A stretch of 64,000 nt of DNA from positions 124,001 through 188,000 of the forward strand of contig NZ_JAHTMR010000010.1 in NCBI RefSeq assembly GCF_019200975.1, read 5' to 3'. The number at the start of each line of letters is the position of its first letter. The first letter of the stretch is position 1. A model generated the notes under the pieces. It had not been told where the DNA came from, ran no database searches, and was given only the letters and a program-made list of their open reading frames with translations. Shown here in pieces: positions 1-9,107 of this stretch. Source of the DNA: Pseudomonas sp. PD9R. Its GTDB lineage: Bacteria > Pseudomonadota > Gammaproteobacteria > Pseudomonadales > Pseudomonadaceae. The position numbers were made by a program, and so were the translations under genes.

Positions 1-63
1 ATTAGCGTAACTAGCACTTCGGTCATAAGCATCCACACAGCGTCGCTGGCTGCTGAATCGTTC

Positions 64-142
64 TGTAGGAGCTGCCGAAGGCTGCGATCTTTTGACGTTG
101 TTTTTCAAGATCAAAAGATCGCAGCCTGCGCCAGCTCCTACA
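64..142. repeat. REP/BIME inverted pair (TGTAGGAGCTGCC family)
   Basis: Two head-to-head copies of the TGTAGGAGCTGCCGAAGGCT / GATCTTTTGA palindrome with a short spacer. It lies beyond the 3' end of metG and matches more than ten other intergenic copies in the window. Confidence 0.85.
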
Positions 143-165
143 ATATTATGGGCCAGACATGAAAA

Positions 166-197
166 TCCCACAGTCGCGCCAGGCACGACTGTGGGAT
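166..197 (-). terminator. metG terminator
   Basis: Read on the minus strand, a hairpin with stem ATCCCACAGTCG / CGACTGTGGGAT is followed by ATTTTC, 18 nt after the metG stop. The U-run is short, so efficiency is uncertain. Confidence 0.6.
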
Positions 198-214
198 CGG
201 TTTGCCGCAGTACC

Positions 215-2266
215 TTACTTGATCCGTTGACCAGGCTTGGCGCCGCTGTCAGGGCTGAGCAGGTAGATTTCTTCGCCGCCAGGACCGGCCGCCATCACCA
301 TGCCTTCGGAAATGCCGAATTTCATTTTCCGTGGCTTGAGGTTGGCGATCATCATGGTCAACCGACCATTGAGCTTGGACGGGTCCGGATACGCGCTCTT
401 GATCCCGGAGAACACGTTGCGTTGTTCGTCACCGATATCCAGTGTCAGGCGCAGCAGCTTGTCGGCGCCTTCCACATGCTCAGCCTTGAGAATCAGGGCA
501 ACGCGCAGGTCGACAGCGGCAAAGGCATCGAACTCGATTTCCGGTGACAGCGGGTCCTTGGCCAGTTCGCCGTTACCGGCTGGTGCGGCTTCGCCGGTGT
601 CGGTCTGGCTGGCGGTCAGGTCTTCTTTCGAAGCGTCGGTCATGGCTTGCACTTTGACTGGATCGATACGGGTCATCAGCGGCTTGAACTCATTCAGCTG
701 ATGGTTGGCGAGCCAGATCGCGTGGTCGTTCCAGGTCAGTGGCGCGACATTGAGGAACGCCTCGGCGTCGGCGGCCAGCAGCGGCAGTACTGGTTTGAGG
801 AAGATCACCAGTTGGCGGAACAGATTGACCCCGGTGGCGCAGATGGCCTGGACTTCATCCTGCTTGCCTTCCTGTTTGTTCAGCGACCATGGCGCCTTGT
901 CGGCGATCCAGGCATTGGCGCGGTCGGCCAGACCCATGATCTCGCGCATGGCGCGGGCAAAGTCGCGGGCTTCATAGGCGTCGGCGATGCCTGGCGCGGC
1001 GGCCAGGAAGGCTTCGGTCAGTTCCGGCGCGGCATTGGTGTCGACCATCAGGCCGGCATTGCCCTTGTGGATAAAACCGGCGCAACGGCTGGCGATGTTG
1101 ACGACTTTACCGACCAGGTCGGAGTTGACCTTCTGCACGAAATCTTCGAGGTTCAGGTCCAGGTCATCGACGCCACGGCTCAGCTTGGCCGCGTAGTAGT
1201 AACGCAGGTATTCCGGCGACAGGTGATCCAGGTAGGTCCGGGCCTTGATAAACGTGCCGCGGGACTTGGACATTTTCTGACCGTTGACGGTCAGGTAGCC
1301 GTGCACGTTGATGCCGGTTGGCTTGCGGTAGCCCGCACCTTCGAGCATCGCCGGCCAGAACAGGGCGTGGAAATTGACAATGTCCTTGCCGATGAAATGG
1401 TACAGCTCGGCGGTGGAGTCCTTGTTCCAGAACGCGTCGAAATCCAGCTCCGGCGTACGGTCACAGAGGTTCTTGAAGCTCGCCATGTAGCCGATCGGCG
1501 CATCGAGCCAGACGTAGAAGTATTTGCCTGGCTCGTCGGGAATTTCAAAACCGAAGTACGGCGCATCGCGGGAGATGTCCCACTGTTGCAGGCCGGCATC
1601 CAGCCATTCGGCGATTTTGTTGGCGACAGCGTCTTGCAGGGTGCCGCTGCGGGTCCAGGTTTGCAGCATTGCCTGGAAGTCCGGCAACTTGAAGAAGAAG
1701 TGCTGGGAATCCTTGAGCACCGGGGTGGCGCCGGAAATCGCCGACTTCGGATCTTTCAAATCGGTCGGCGCATAGGTCGCACCGCATTTTTCGCAGTTGT
1801 CGCCGTACTGGTCTTCAGTGCCGCATTTCGGGCAGGTGCCCTTGATGAAGCGGTCGGCCAGGAACATTTTCTTTTCCGGGTCGAAGTACTGAGTGATCGA
1901 GCGCTGGGCGATGTGCCCGGCGTCGCGCAGCTTCAGGTAGATCTGGTTCGACAGCTCACGGTTTTCTTCGGCGTGAGTGGAGTGGAAGTTGTCGAAGTCC
2001 ACCAGGAACTCGGCAAAGTCGGCGCTGTGTTCAGCCTGGACATTGGCGATCAGTTGTTCCGGGGTGATGCCTTCTTTTTCCGCGCGCAGCATGATTGCCG
2101 AACCGTGGGCGTCGTCGGCGCAGACATAAATGCATTGGTTGCCGCGGTGCTTCTGGAAGCGCACCCACATATCGGTCTGGATATATTCCAGCATGTGGCC
2201 AAGATGGATCGAACCATTGGCATAGGGCAGGGCGCTGGTGACGAGGATCTTGCGTGGCTCGGACAT
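215..2266 (-). CDS. metG: methionine--tRNA ligase
   Basis: Cytoplasmic class I aminoacyl-tRNA synthetase that charges tRNA-Met. The 683-residue protein has the HIGH-type motif HLGH at residues 21-24, a zinc knuckle with paired CxxC motifs near 143-160 and KMSKS near 332. It ends in the roughly 100-residue OB-fold tRNA-binding/dimerisation domain found in long-form bacterial MetRS. The length is normal for Pseudomonas. It is divergent from apbC, as in other pseudomonads, and the 255-nt gap between them holds a REP pair. No strong Shine-Dalgarno is seen, but the start MSEPRKILVTSALPY is the conserved one. Confidence 0.97.
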   Translation of the reverse strand: MSEPRKILVTSALPYANGSIHLGHMLEYIQTDMWVRFQKHRGNQCIYVCADDAHGSAIMLRAEKEGITPEQLIANVQAEHSADFAEFLVDFDNFHSTHAEENRELSNQIYLKLRDAGHIAQRSITQYFDPEKKMFLADRFIKGTCPKCGTEDQYGDNCEKCGATYAPTDLKDPKSAISGATPVLKDSQHFFFKLPDFQAMLQTWTRSGTLQDAVANKIAEWLDAGLQQWDISRDAPYFGFEIPDEPGKYFYVWLDAPIGYMASFKNLCDRTPELDFDAFWNKDSTAELYHFIGKDIVNFHALFWPAMLEGAGYRKPTGINVHGYLTVNGQKMSKSRGTFIKARTYLDHLSPEYLRYYYAAKLSRGVDDLDLNLEDFVQKVNSDLVGKVVNIASRCAGFIHKGNAGLMVDTNAAPELTEAFLAAAPGIADAYEARDFARAMREIMGLADRANAWIADKAPWSLNKQEGKQDEVQAICATGVNLFRQLVIFLKPVLPLLAADAEAFLNVAPLTWNDHAIWLANHQLNEFKPLMTRIDPVKVQAMTDASKEDLTASQTDTGEAAPAGNGELAKDPLSPEIEFDAFAAVDLRVALILKAEHVEGADKLLRLTLDIGDEQRNVFSGIKSAYPDPSKLNGRLTMMIANLKPRKMKFGISEGMVMAAGPGGEEIYLLSPDSGAKPGQRIK

Positions 2267-2370
2267 GGGGCTCGGCTACTTGATGAAACGGAGGTCGGCC
2301 ACTATAAAGCGCCGGCGCATATTTTTCACCCCATGGGCCTGTTTCATTGGGTGAGTTACAGGGTAAACCA

Positions 2371-2448
2371 TCAAAAGATCGCAGCCTTCGGCAGTGCCTA
2401 CAGGAGTAGAGCCGGACATGTAGGAGCTGCCGAAGGCTGCGATCTTTT
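2371..2448. repeat. REP/BIME inverted pair
   Basis: Inverted pair of the GATCGCAGCCTTCGGCAG / CTGCCGAAGGCTGCGATC family in the metG-apbC divergent intergenic region. One arm carries a substitution (GCAGTGCCTAC). Apart from this element the gap shows no other gene-like content. Confidence 0.85.
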
Positions 2449-2522
2449 AAGGGCATCCCGCCAAACGATCAGAACAGGTACGATACCCGCCTGATTTTCC
2501 AGTCTTGTTATCGGAGTTGCCC

Positions 2523-3617
2523 ATGAGCGCCGTCAATCGCGCAGCGGTGGAAGCCGTCCTTCGCCAATACACCGACCCTTACCTGAACCAGGACCCGGTC
2601 AGCGCCGGGTGCGTGCGCAGCATCGATGTGCAGGGTGATCGCGTCAGCGTCCAACTTGAATTGGGTTATGCCGCCGGTCTGTTCAAGAGTGGCTGGGCGC
2701 AGATGCTGGAAATGGCCATTCAGGGGTTGGATGGCGTAGCAAGTGCCCGCGTCGAGATCACCAGCGTAATTGCCGCGCACAAGGCTCAGGCACAGATTCC
2801 TGGCCTGGCCAACGTCAAGAACGTGGTGGCCGTGGCGTCCGGCAAGGGTGGCGTGGGTAAGTCCACCACCGCTGCCAACCTGGCATTGGCCCTGGCCCGC
2901 GAAGGCGCCAAGGTAGGGATTCTGGATGCGGACATTTACGGTCCGAGCCAAGGCATCATGTTCGGCATCCCTGAAGGCACTCGCCCACAGGTCAAGGAAC
3001 AGAAGTGGTTCGTGCCGATCCAGTCCCATGGCGTCGAAGTGATGTCCATGGCATTCCTGACTGACGACAACACGCCGATGGTCTGGCGCGGGCCGATGGT
3101 CTCCGGCGCCTTGCTGCAACTGGTGACCCAGACTGCCTGGGGCGATCTGGATTACCTGGTCATCGACATGCCGCCAGGCACCGGTGATATCCAGCTGACC
3201 CTGGCACAGAAAGTCCCGGTGGCCGGCGCGGTAATCGTCACTACGCCACAAGACCTGGCGTTGCTGGATGCGCGCAAGGGCGTGGAAATGTTCCGCAAGG
3301 TCAACATTCCGGTGTTGGGCGTCGTGGAGAACATGGCCGTGCACATCTGCTCCAACTGCGGGCATGCCGAGCATCTGTTCGGTGAGGGCGGTGGGGTAAA
3401 ACTGGCCAACCAGTATGGCGTTGAGTTGCTGGCTTCGTTGCCACTGGCGATGGCTATCCGCGAACAGGCCGATGGCGGCAAGCCAACGGTGATCGCCGAG
3501 CCGGACAGCCCGATTGCGCTGGTCTACCAGGAACTGGCGCGCCATGTCGGCGCACGGATCGTGTTGCAGGAAGCTGCTACGCCGGCGATGCCGAATATCA
3601 CCGTCAGCGACGATTGA
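2523..3617 (+). CDS. apbC: iron-sulfur cluster carrier ATPase ApbC/Mrp
   Basis: P-loop ATPase of the Mrp/Nbp35 family, which carries and delivers Fe-S clusters in the cytoplasm. An N-terminal MIP18/DUF59 domain (about residues 5-85) precedes the deviant Walker A SGKGGVGKST (about 107-116). A CSNC pair near 276-279 matches the bridging-cluster CxxC of the family. ATG 2523 is chosen because GGAG sits 6 nt upstream; an in-frame start at 2505 has no such signal. The resulting 364 residues is the usual length. The gene runs divergently from metG, a conserved arrangement. Confidence 0.95.
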   Translation: MSAVNRAAVEAVLRQYTDPYLNQDPVSAGCVRSIDVQGDRVSVQLELGYAAGLFKSGWAQMLEMAIQGLDGVASARVEITSVIAAHKAQAQIPGLANVKNVVAVASGKGGVGKSTTAANLALALAREGAKVGILDADIYGPSQGIMFGIPEGTRPQVKEQKWFVPIQSHGVEVMSMAFLTDDNTPMVWRGPMVSGALLQLVTQTAWGDLDYLVIDMPPGTGDIQLTLAQKVPVAGAVIVTTPQDLALLDARKGVEMFRKVNIPVLGVVENMAVHICSNCGHAEHLFGEGGGVKLANQYGVELLASLPLAMAIREQADGGKPTVIAEPDSPIALVYQELARHVGARIVLQEAATPAMPNITVSDD

Positions 3618-3630
3618 TCGGCGCAGCCTA

Positions 3631-3701
3631 TTAAAAGATCGCAGCCTGCGGCAGCTCCTGCAAAGGTCCATGTAGCTGCCGCAGGCTGCGATCTTTTGAT
3701 C
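3631..3701. repeat. REP/BIME inverted pair
   Basis: Inverted pair of GATCGCAGCCTGCGGCAGCT repeats between the converging apbC and SDR genes. The right arm is shortened (TGTAGCTGCCGCAGG). It may act as a bidirectional terminator because no other hairpin lies between the genes. Confidence 0.85.
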
Positions 3702-3706
3702 TGGGT

Positions 3707-4471
3707 TTAGATCCGCAACCCGCCATCCATTTCCAGAATCCGGCCGGTGTAGTAGTCGTTCTCGAAAATGTACGCCGCCGAATGGGCGATTTCCTCAGGC
3801 TTGCCCATGCGCTTGAGCGGAATGCCCGAAGTCATCTTCTCCAGTGCTTCCGGCTTCATGCCCAGGGTCATTTCGGTTTCGATAAAGCCCGGTGCAATGC
3901 CGGCCACACGAATGCCGTAGCGCGCCAGTTCCTTGGCCCAGGTCACCGTCGCGGCGGCGACACCGGCCTTGGCGGCGGAGTAGTTGGTCTGACCGACGTT
4001 GCCGGCGCGAGAAATCGACGAGATATTAATGATTGCACCGCTGTTGTTCAGCTCGACCATTTTCGCCGCGACTTCACGGGTGCACAGGAACACACCGGTC
4101 AGGTTGACGTCGATGACCGCCTGCCACTGAGCCAGACTCATCTTGGTCATTTCGCCGTCCTTGACCTTGAGCAACAGGCCGTCGCGCAAGATGCCGGCGT
4201 TGTTGATCAGGCCGTGGATCGCACCGAAGTCTTCGGCGACCCGGGCAACCATGTGCGTCACCTGCTCTTCATTGGCGACATTGCACAGGTAGGCGCGGGC
4301 TTCGACACCCTTGGACTTGCAGGCAGCCACGGCGTCGTCGAGCTTTTCCTGGTTCAGGTCCACCAGTGCCAGCTTCGCGCCCTTGCCGGCGAAATACTCG
4401 GCCATGGAACGGCCTAAACCCTGGCAACCGCCAGTGATAATGATTACTTTGTCAGTGAGTTGCATTCGCAT
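3707..4471 (-). CDS. SDR family oxidoreductase (FabG-like)
   Basis: NAD(P)-dependent short-chain dehydrogenase of about 254 residues. Visible motifs are the Rossmann TGGCQGLGRS near the N terminus, NNAG near residue 95, catalytic Ser in SSISRAGNVG and the YSAAK active-site pair near 160. It resembles 3-oxoacyl-ACP reductases, but FabG-type sequences cover many substrates, so the substrate is not assigned. Start is uncertain: ATG 4471 (MRMQLTDK) or ATG 4465 (MQLTDK); an upstream extension to 4543 is unlikely. It is divergent from the HugZ-like gene, matching recalled PAO1 order. Confidence 0.9.
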   Translation of the reverse strand: MRMQLTDKVIIITGGCQGLGRSMAEYFAGKGAKLALVDLNQEKLDDAVAACKSKGVEARAYLCNVANEEQVTHMVARVAEDFGAIHGLINNAGILRDGLLLKVKDGEMTKMSLAQWQAVIDVNLTGVFLCTREVAAKMVELNNSGAIINISSISRAGNVGQTNYSAAKAGVAAATVTWAKELARYGIRVAGIAPGFIETEMTLGMKPEALEKMTSGIPLKRMGKPEEIAHSAAYIFENDYYTGRILEMDGGLRI

Positions 4472-4626
4472 GCCCCGGTAGCAGATCTGAGTTGTTCCTT
4501 GTAGAGCGCCTCTCGATCTGCGCCTTACGTGGCTTGGCTGCACATGAGAATTGCCCGATGGCGAACTGAAACACTTATCAGTTGCCCGTCCGTTTTTCTG
4601 ACGGATTCTATATAAGGAGTCATAAA

Positions 4627-5358
4627 TTGAGCGTTGAAGCGGCCAAGAATGCCCGAGAATTGCTTCTCAAGGAATACCGTGGAGTGCTTTCGACACACTC
4701 CAAGGCGATGCCCGGTTTCCCCTTTGGCTCGGTGGTTCCGTACTGCCTGGACGGGCAGGGCAGGCCGCTGATCCTGATCAGCCGCATTGCCCAGCACACC
4801 CACAATCTGCAAAAAGATCCGAAATGCTCACTGCTCGTCGGCGAGCGTGAGGCCGAAGACGTGCAGGCCGTCGGTCGCCTGACGTACCTCGCCGAAGCGC
4901 AATTGATCGAGGACGAGGCCGCCATTGAAGCCGCCGCCGAGCGCTACTACCGCTATTTCCCCGATTCGCAGAACTATCACAAGGCCCACGATTTTGATTT
5001 CTGGGTACTGCAGCCGGTGCGTCACCGTTACATCGGCGGTTTTGGTGCCATCCACTGGGTCAACGACCTGGTCCTGGCTAACCTTTTCGCGGGCAAAGCC
5101 GAAGTGAGCATGGTTGAGCACATGAATGCCGATCACGCCAAGGCCATCGCCCATTACGTCGAACTGGCAGGGCTGCCGCAAAGCGAGCCGGCACAGTTGG
5201 TCGGTATCGATACCGAAGGCATGCACCTGCGCATCGGCCAAGGGCTTTACTGGTTGCCGTTTCCAACGCCGTGTAATACGCCGACACAAGTTCGGGAAGC
5301 CTTGGTTTTCCTGGCTCACGCGGAGCATTGGCCGAAAAATGAAGTGGCTGACGCTTGA
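4627..5358 (+). CDS. HugZ-like heme utilisation / FMN-binding split-barrel protein
   Basis: About 243 residues. The N-terminal half is a pyridoxamine-phosphate-oxidase-like split barrel (YRGVLSTHSKAMPGFPFGS, then a GERE-containing strand). The C-terminal half is a DUF2470 domain (VEHMNADHAKAIAHY), the combination seen in HugZ-type heme-degrading proteins. Start: TTG 4627 preceded by AAGGAGT with 6-nt spacing. The in-frame ATG at 4582 would add 15 residues unlike the family and lacks a ribosome site. Heme oxygenase activity is inferred from the fold only. Confidence 0.85.
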   Translation: MSVEAAKNARELLLKEYRGVLSTHSKAMPGFPFGSVVPYCLDGQGRPLILISRIAQHTHNLQKDPKCSLLVGEREAEDVQAVGRLTYLAEAQLIEDEAAIEAAAERYYRYFPDSQNYHKAHDFDFWVLQPVRHRYIGGFGAIHWVNDLVLANLFAGKAEVSMVEHMNADHAKAIAHYVELAGLPQSEPAQLVGIDTEGMHLRIGQGLYWLPFPTPCNTPTQVREALVFLAHAEHWPKNEVADA

Positions 5359-5424
5359 ATTCACGCAATGGCGACGTCATCTAGGGAAGACTGGCAAGGC
5401 ATTCTTGCGTTGAGGAACCATTTG

Positions 5425-5901
5425 ATGCGCCCTTTTTTATTGCTCTTTCTGCTGTTTCCGGTGTTGGAGCTGTTCGTATTCGTCAAGGTAGCCGGGGCCA
5501 TCGGGTTTTTCCCGGCCCTGCTGCTGATTATTCTCGGCTCGATGTTCGGTGTGTTCGTGCTGCGCGTCGCCGGTCTGGCCACGGCATTGCGTGCCCGTGA
5601 GAGCCTGAACCGCGGCGAGTTGCCCGCGCAGACCATGCTCGAAGGGCTGATGCTGGCATTGGCTGGAGGCCTGTTGATCCTCCCGGGTTTCATCAGTGAC
5701 GTGATCGGCCTGATCATGTTGCTGCCGATCTCCCGCCGTCTGCTGGCCAATAAAATGCGTCAGCGCGCCGAGGAACAAGCGATTCGCCAGCGTGCGTTCG
5801 CCGATGACCTGCAAGCCCGTGGAGGCCCTGCGCCACGTGAGCCTCTGGGTCGCGAGCCCAACGTGATCGAAGGCGAATTCGAACACCGCGACACCAAGTA
5901 A
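5425..5901 (+). CDS. fxsA: FxsA family membrane protein
   Basis: Small inner-membrane protein of about 158 residues with hydrophobic stretches at roughly 2-20, 24-45 and 72-100, then a charged cytoplasmic tail. The fold and position immediately upstream of groES match FxsA, named in E. coli for suppressing F exclusion of phage T7. Start ATG 5425 has GAGG about 9 nt upstream; the longer reading from 5368 has no ribosome site and would hide the membrane-start MRPFLLLF. It is 66 nt from the hugZ-like gene and probably cotranscribed. Confidence 0.88.
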   Translation: MRPFLLLFLLFPVLELFVFVKVAGAIGFFPALLLIILGSMFGVFVLRVAGLATALRARESLNRGELPAQTMLEGLMLALAGGLLILPGFISDVIGLIMLLPISRRLLANKMRQRAEEQAIRQRAFADDLQARGGPAPREPLGREPNVIEGEFEHRDTK

Positions 5902-5914
5902 CACCGCATGACTG

Positions 5915-5942
5915 CACGGCACCTTCGGGTGCCGTGTTCGTT
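5915..5942 (+). terminator. fxsA terminator
   Basis: Hairpin CACGGCACC-ttcg-GGTGCCGTG followed by TTCGTTTG, 14 nt after the fxsA stop. The stable UUCG tetraloop favours folding; the U-run is imperfect. Confidence 0.6.
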
Positions 5943-5979
5943 TGCGGGGCATCGAGATGAAAATTTTTCGACCCCCGCC

Positions 5980-6007
5980 CTTGTAATAAGCTTATGCGCC
6001 CTTATGT
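5980..6007 (+). promoter_or_regulatory. sigma32-type heat-shock promoter of groESL
   Basis: CTTGTAA (5980-5986), a 13-nt spacer and CCTTATGT (6000-6007) resemble the RpoH consensus CTTGAAA-N13/14-CCCATNT. It lies about 145 nt upstream of groES and no other promoter is obvious. Heat-shock control of groESL is established for the family; this site is inferred. Confidence 0.55.
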
Positions 6008-6150
6008 AACGGTCACCGCAAGGTTTCTGGCGATCACGCCAGACAGACTTCCGCGGTTCGCTTGACGAACCGCACCCGGCTCCGCCGGACTTTGTTAAAC
6101 CCGCCGGGATTACACCGGCCGATGAAAACCACAATTAGGAGAGATCGACA

Positions 6151-6444
6151 ATGAAGCTTCGTCCTCTGCATGACCGCGTCGTCATCCGTCGCAGCGAAGA
6201 AGAAAAGAAAACCGCTGGCGGTATCGTCCTGCCAGGTTCGGCTGCTGAAAAAGCCAACCACGGTGTGATCGTCGCTGCAGGCCCAGGCAAGACTCTGGAA
6301 AACGGTGAAGTACGTGCGCTGGCCGTTAAGGTCGGTGACAAGGTCGTGTTCGGTCCTTACTCCGGCAGCAACACTGTGAAAGTCGACGGCGAAGACCTGC
6401 TGGTAATGGCTGAGAACGAGATTCTCGCTGTACTGGAAGGCTGA
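6151..6444 (+). CDS. groES: co-chaperonin GroES (Hsp10)
   Basis: 97-residue heptameric lid of the GroEL chaperonin. It opens MKLRPLHDRVVIRR and carries the mobile-loop region KKTAGGIVLPGSA (about 20-32), which docks on GroEL, and ends with ENEILAVLEG. Start ATG 6151 has AGGAG 9-10 nt upstream. It is followed 50 nt later by groL in the usual bicistronic operon, behind the sigma32-like promoter at 5980-6007. Confidence 0.98.
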   Translation: MKLRPLHDRVVIRRSEEEKKTAGGIVLPGSAAEKANHGVIVAAGPGKTLENGEVRALAVKVGDKVVFGPYSGSNTVKVDGEDLLVMAENEILAVLEG

Positions 6445-6494
6445 TTTCCCCGCTCATTTTCCCGTTACTACAAAGTATTTAAGGAATATCGATC

Positions 6495-8138
<1,644 letters not shown>

Positions 8139-8160
8139 GCCAGCCTTACCCCCGTAAGAA

Positions 8161-8195
8161 AAAACCCCGCCTGCGAAAGCAGGCGGGGTTTTTTA
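8161..8195 (+). terminator. groESL terminator
   Basis: AAAACCCCGCCTGCgaaaGCAGGCGGGGTTTTTT: an 11-bp GC-rich stem followed by a T-run, 22 nt after the groL stop. The flanking A-run makes it potentially bidirectional. Confidence 0.92.
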
Positions 8196-8233
8196 TTGTC
8201 TTCCATTTGGTAAGTCGAAAGACCGAGTCGCAG

Positions 8234-8301
8234 CCATCGCGGGCAAGCCACGCTGCCACAGGTTCAGCGCAATCCCTGTGGGAGCGGACTTGCCCGCGAA
8301 G
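8234..8301. repeat. REP inverted pair, GCGGGCAAGCC family
   Basis: CATCGCGGGCAAGCC and, in inverse orientation, GGACTTGCCCGCGAAG separated by about 35 nt. This is a second Pseudomonas REP family, distinct from the GATCGCAGCC type that dominates the window. Confidence 0.7.
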
Positions 8302-8309
8302 ACGCCTAT

Positions 8310-9053
8310 TCAGGCGCCGATCGGTTCAGCCTTGCCTACTCGCTCAGGCTTACCCACCGGGCGATACAGAATCCAGTAATACGAGCCCAAACAAATCAGC
8401 CAGCAGAAAATCGCCGTCCAGACGTTGTGCGAGAAAAAGTGCGCACCCTGCATCATCCGGCCGATGGAAAACACCGTGCCCAGAGCGAAGGCGAAGGCGA
8501 ACGCTGCGCGTGCCATGCGCGGACGGCGGTCGCGTAATACAAAGAACAATGCAAACAGTGTGAAGCCAGTCGCCGCATGGCCGCCGGGCCAGCAACGGCC
8601 AGGTTTATCGGTAGGCGGGCGAGGGCTCAACAATTCGCTGTAGGTTTCGTGGCCGCCGAACTGTTCAAGGCTCCAAGGGCATTGCACCGCGGTCACTGCT
8701 TTCATGGGCGTGACAAAGGATGTCGCCAGACCCAGCGAAAGCACCAGGCAGCCCAATTCCCGTTTGTACGGTTTGAGCCTGGCCATGAAGAACGAGGCGA
8801 TAAAACCGACGATGGCGAACACCGAAAACGCGATGACCACTTGTTTGGCGCGGTCGTGCAGGATGTTTTCCAGGAAGTAGCTGTGTCTGCCGATGAAGTC
8901 ACCAGCGGCCGGGTCGTAGAACAATCTGGCCAGATCCATGTCCAGAGACGTCATCTCCAGCAATACCAGAATGATCGCCGCAACGGCAGGAACGCCAAGG
9001 CACACCCAAAAGTTGATCGGGCGTGAGGCGGGGCGGACAGCGGTTGATGACAT
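8310..9053 (-). CDS. PAP2-family membrane phosphatase
   Basis: About 247-residue inner-membrane protein with some six hydrophobic segments. PAP2 motifs: KPGRCWPGGHAATG (variant of PSGH) and GRMMQGAHFFSHNVW (variant of SRx5Hx3D, with His at the place of the usual Asp). Members dephosphorylate lipid substrates such as undecaprenyl diphosphate, phosphatidylglycerol phosphate or lipid A; the substrate is not known here. Start ATG 9053 has AGGA 7-8 nt upstream; a reading from 9089 would start inside the terminator of the gene upstream. It lies downstream of the LTA-synthase-like gene on the same strand but behind that terminator. Confidence 0.85.
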   Translation of the reverse strand: MSSTAVRPASRPINFWVCLGVPAVAAIILVLLEMTSLDMDLARLFYDPAAGDFIGRHSYFLENILHDRAKQVVIAFSVFAIVGFIASFFMARLKPYKRELGCLVLSLGLATSFVTPMKAVTAVQCPWSLEQFGGHETYSELLSPRPPTDKPGRCWPGGHAATGFTLFALFFVLRDRRPRMARAAFAFAFALGTVFSIGRMMQGAHFFSHNVWTAIFCWLICLGSYYWILYRPVGKPERVGKAEPIGA

Positions 9054-9071
9054 GACGGATCCTGAACAATA

Positions 9072-9100
9072 GAAAAAACCCCGGGGCATCGGCCCGGGGT
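9072..9100 (-). terminator. terminator of the LTA-synthase-like gene
   Basis: On the minus strand ACCCCGGG-ccgatgc-CCCGGGGT runs into six T residues, 8 nt after the stop at 9108. It separates this gene from the PAP2 gene. Confidence 0.88.
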
Positions 9101-9107
9101 CATTCGG

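Noticed and set aside
647..2494. 615-codon open frame antisense to metG
   Set aside because: Shadow of the high-GC metG gene; no ribosome site, low-complexity composition. The same holds for long antisense frames over groL (6468-8009), the RND permease (16332-17213), and the aldehyde dehydrogenase (43704-45296).
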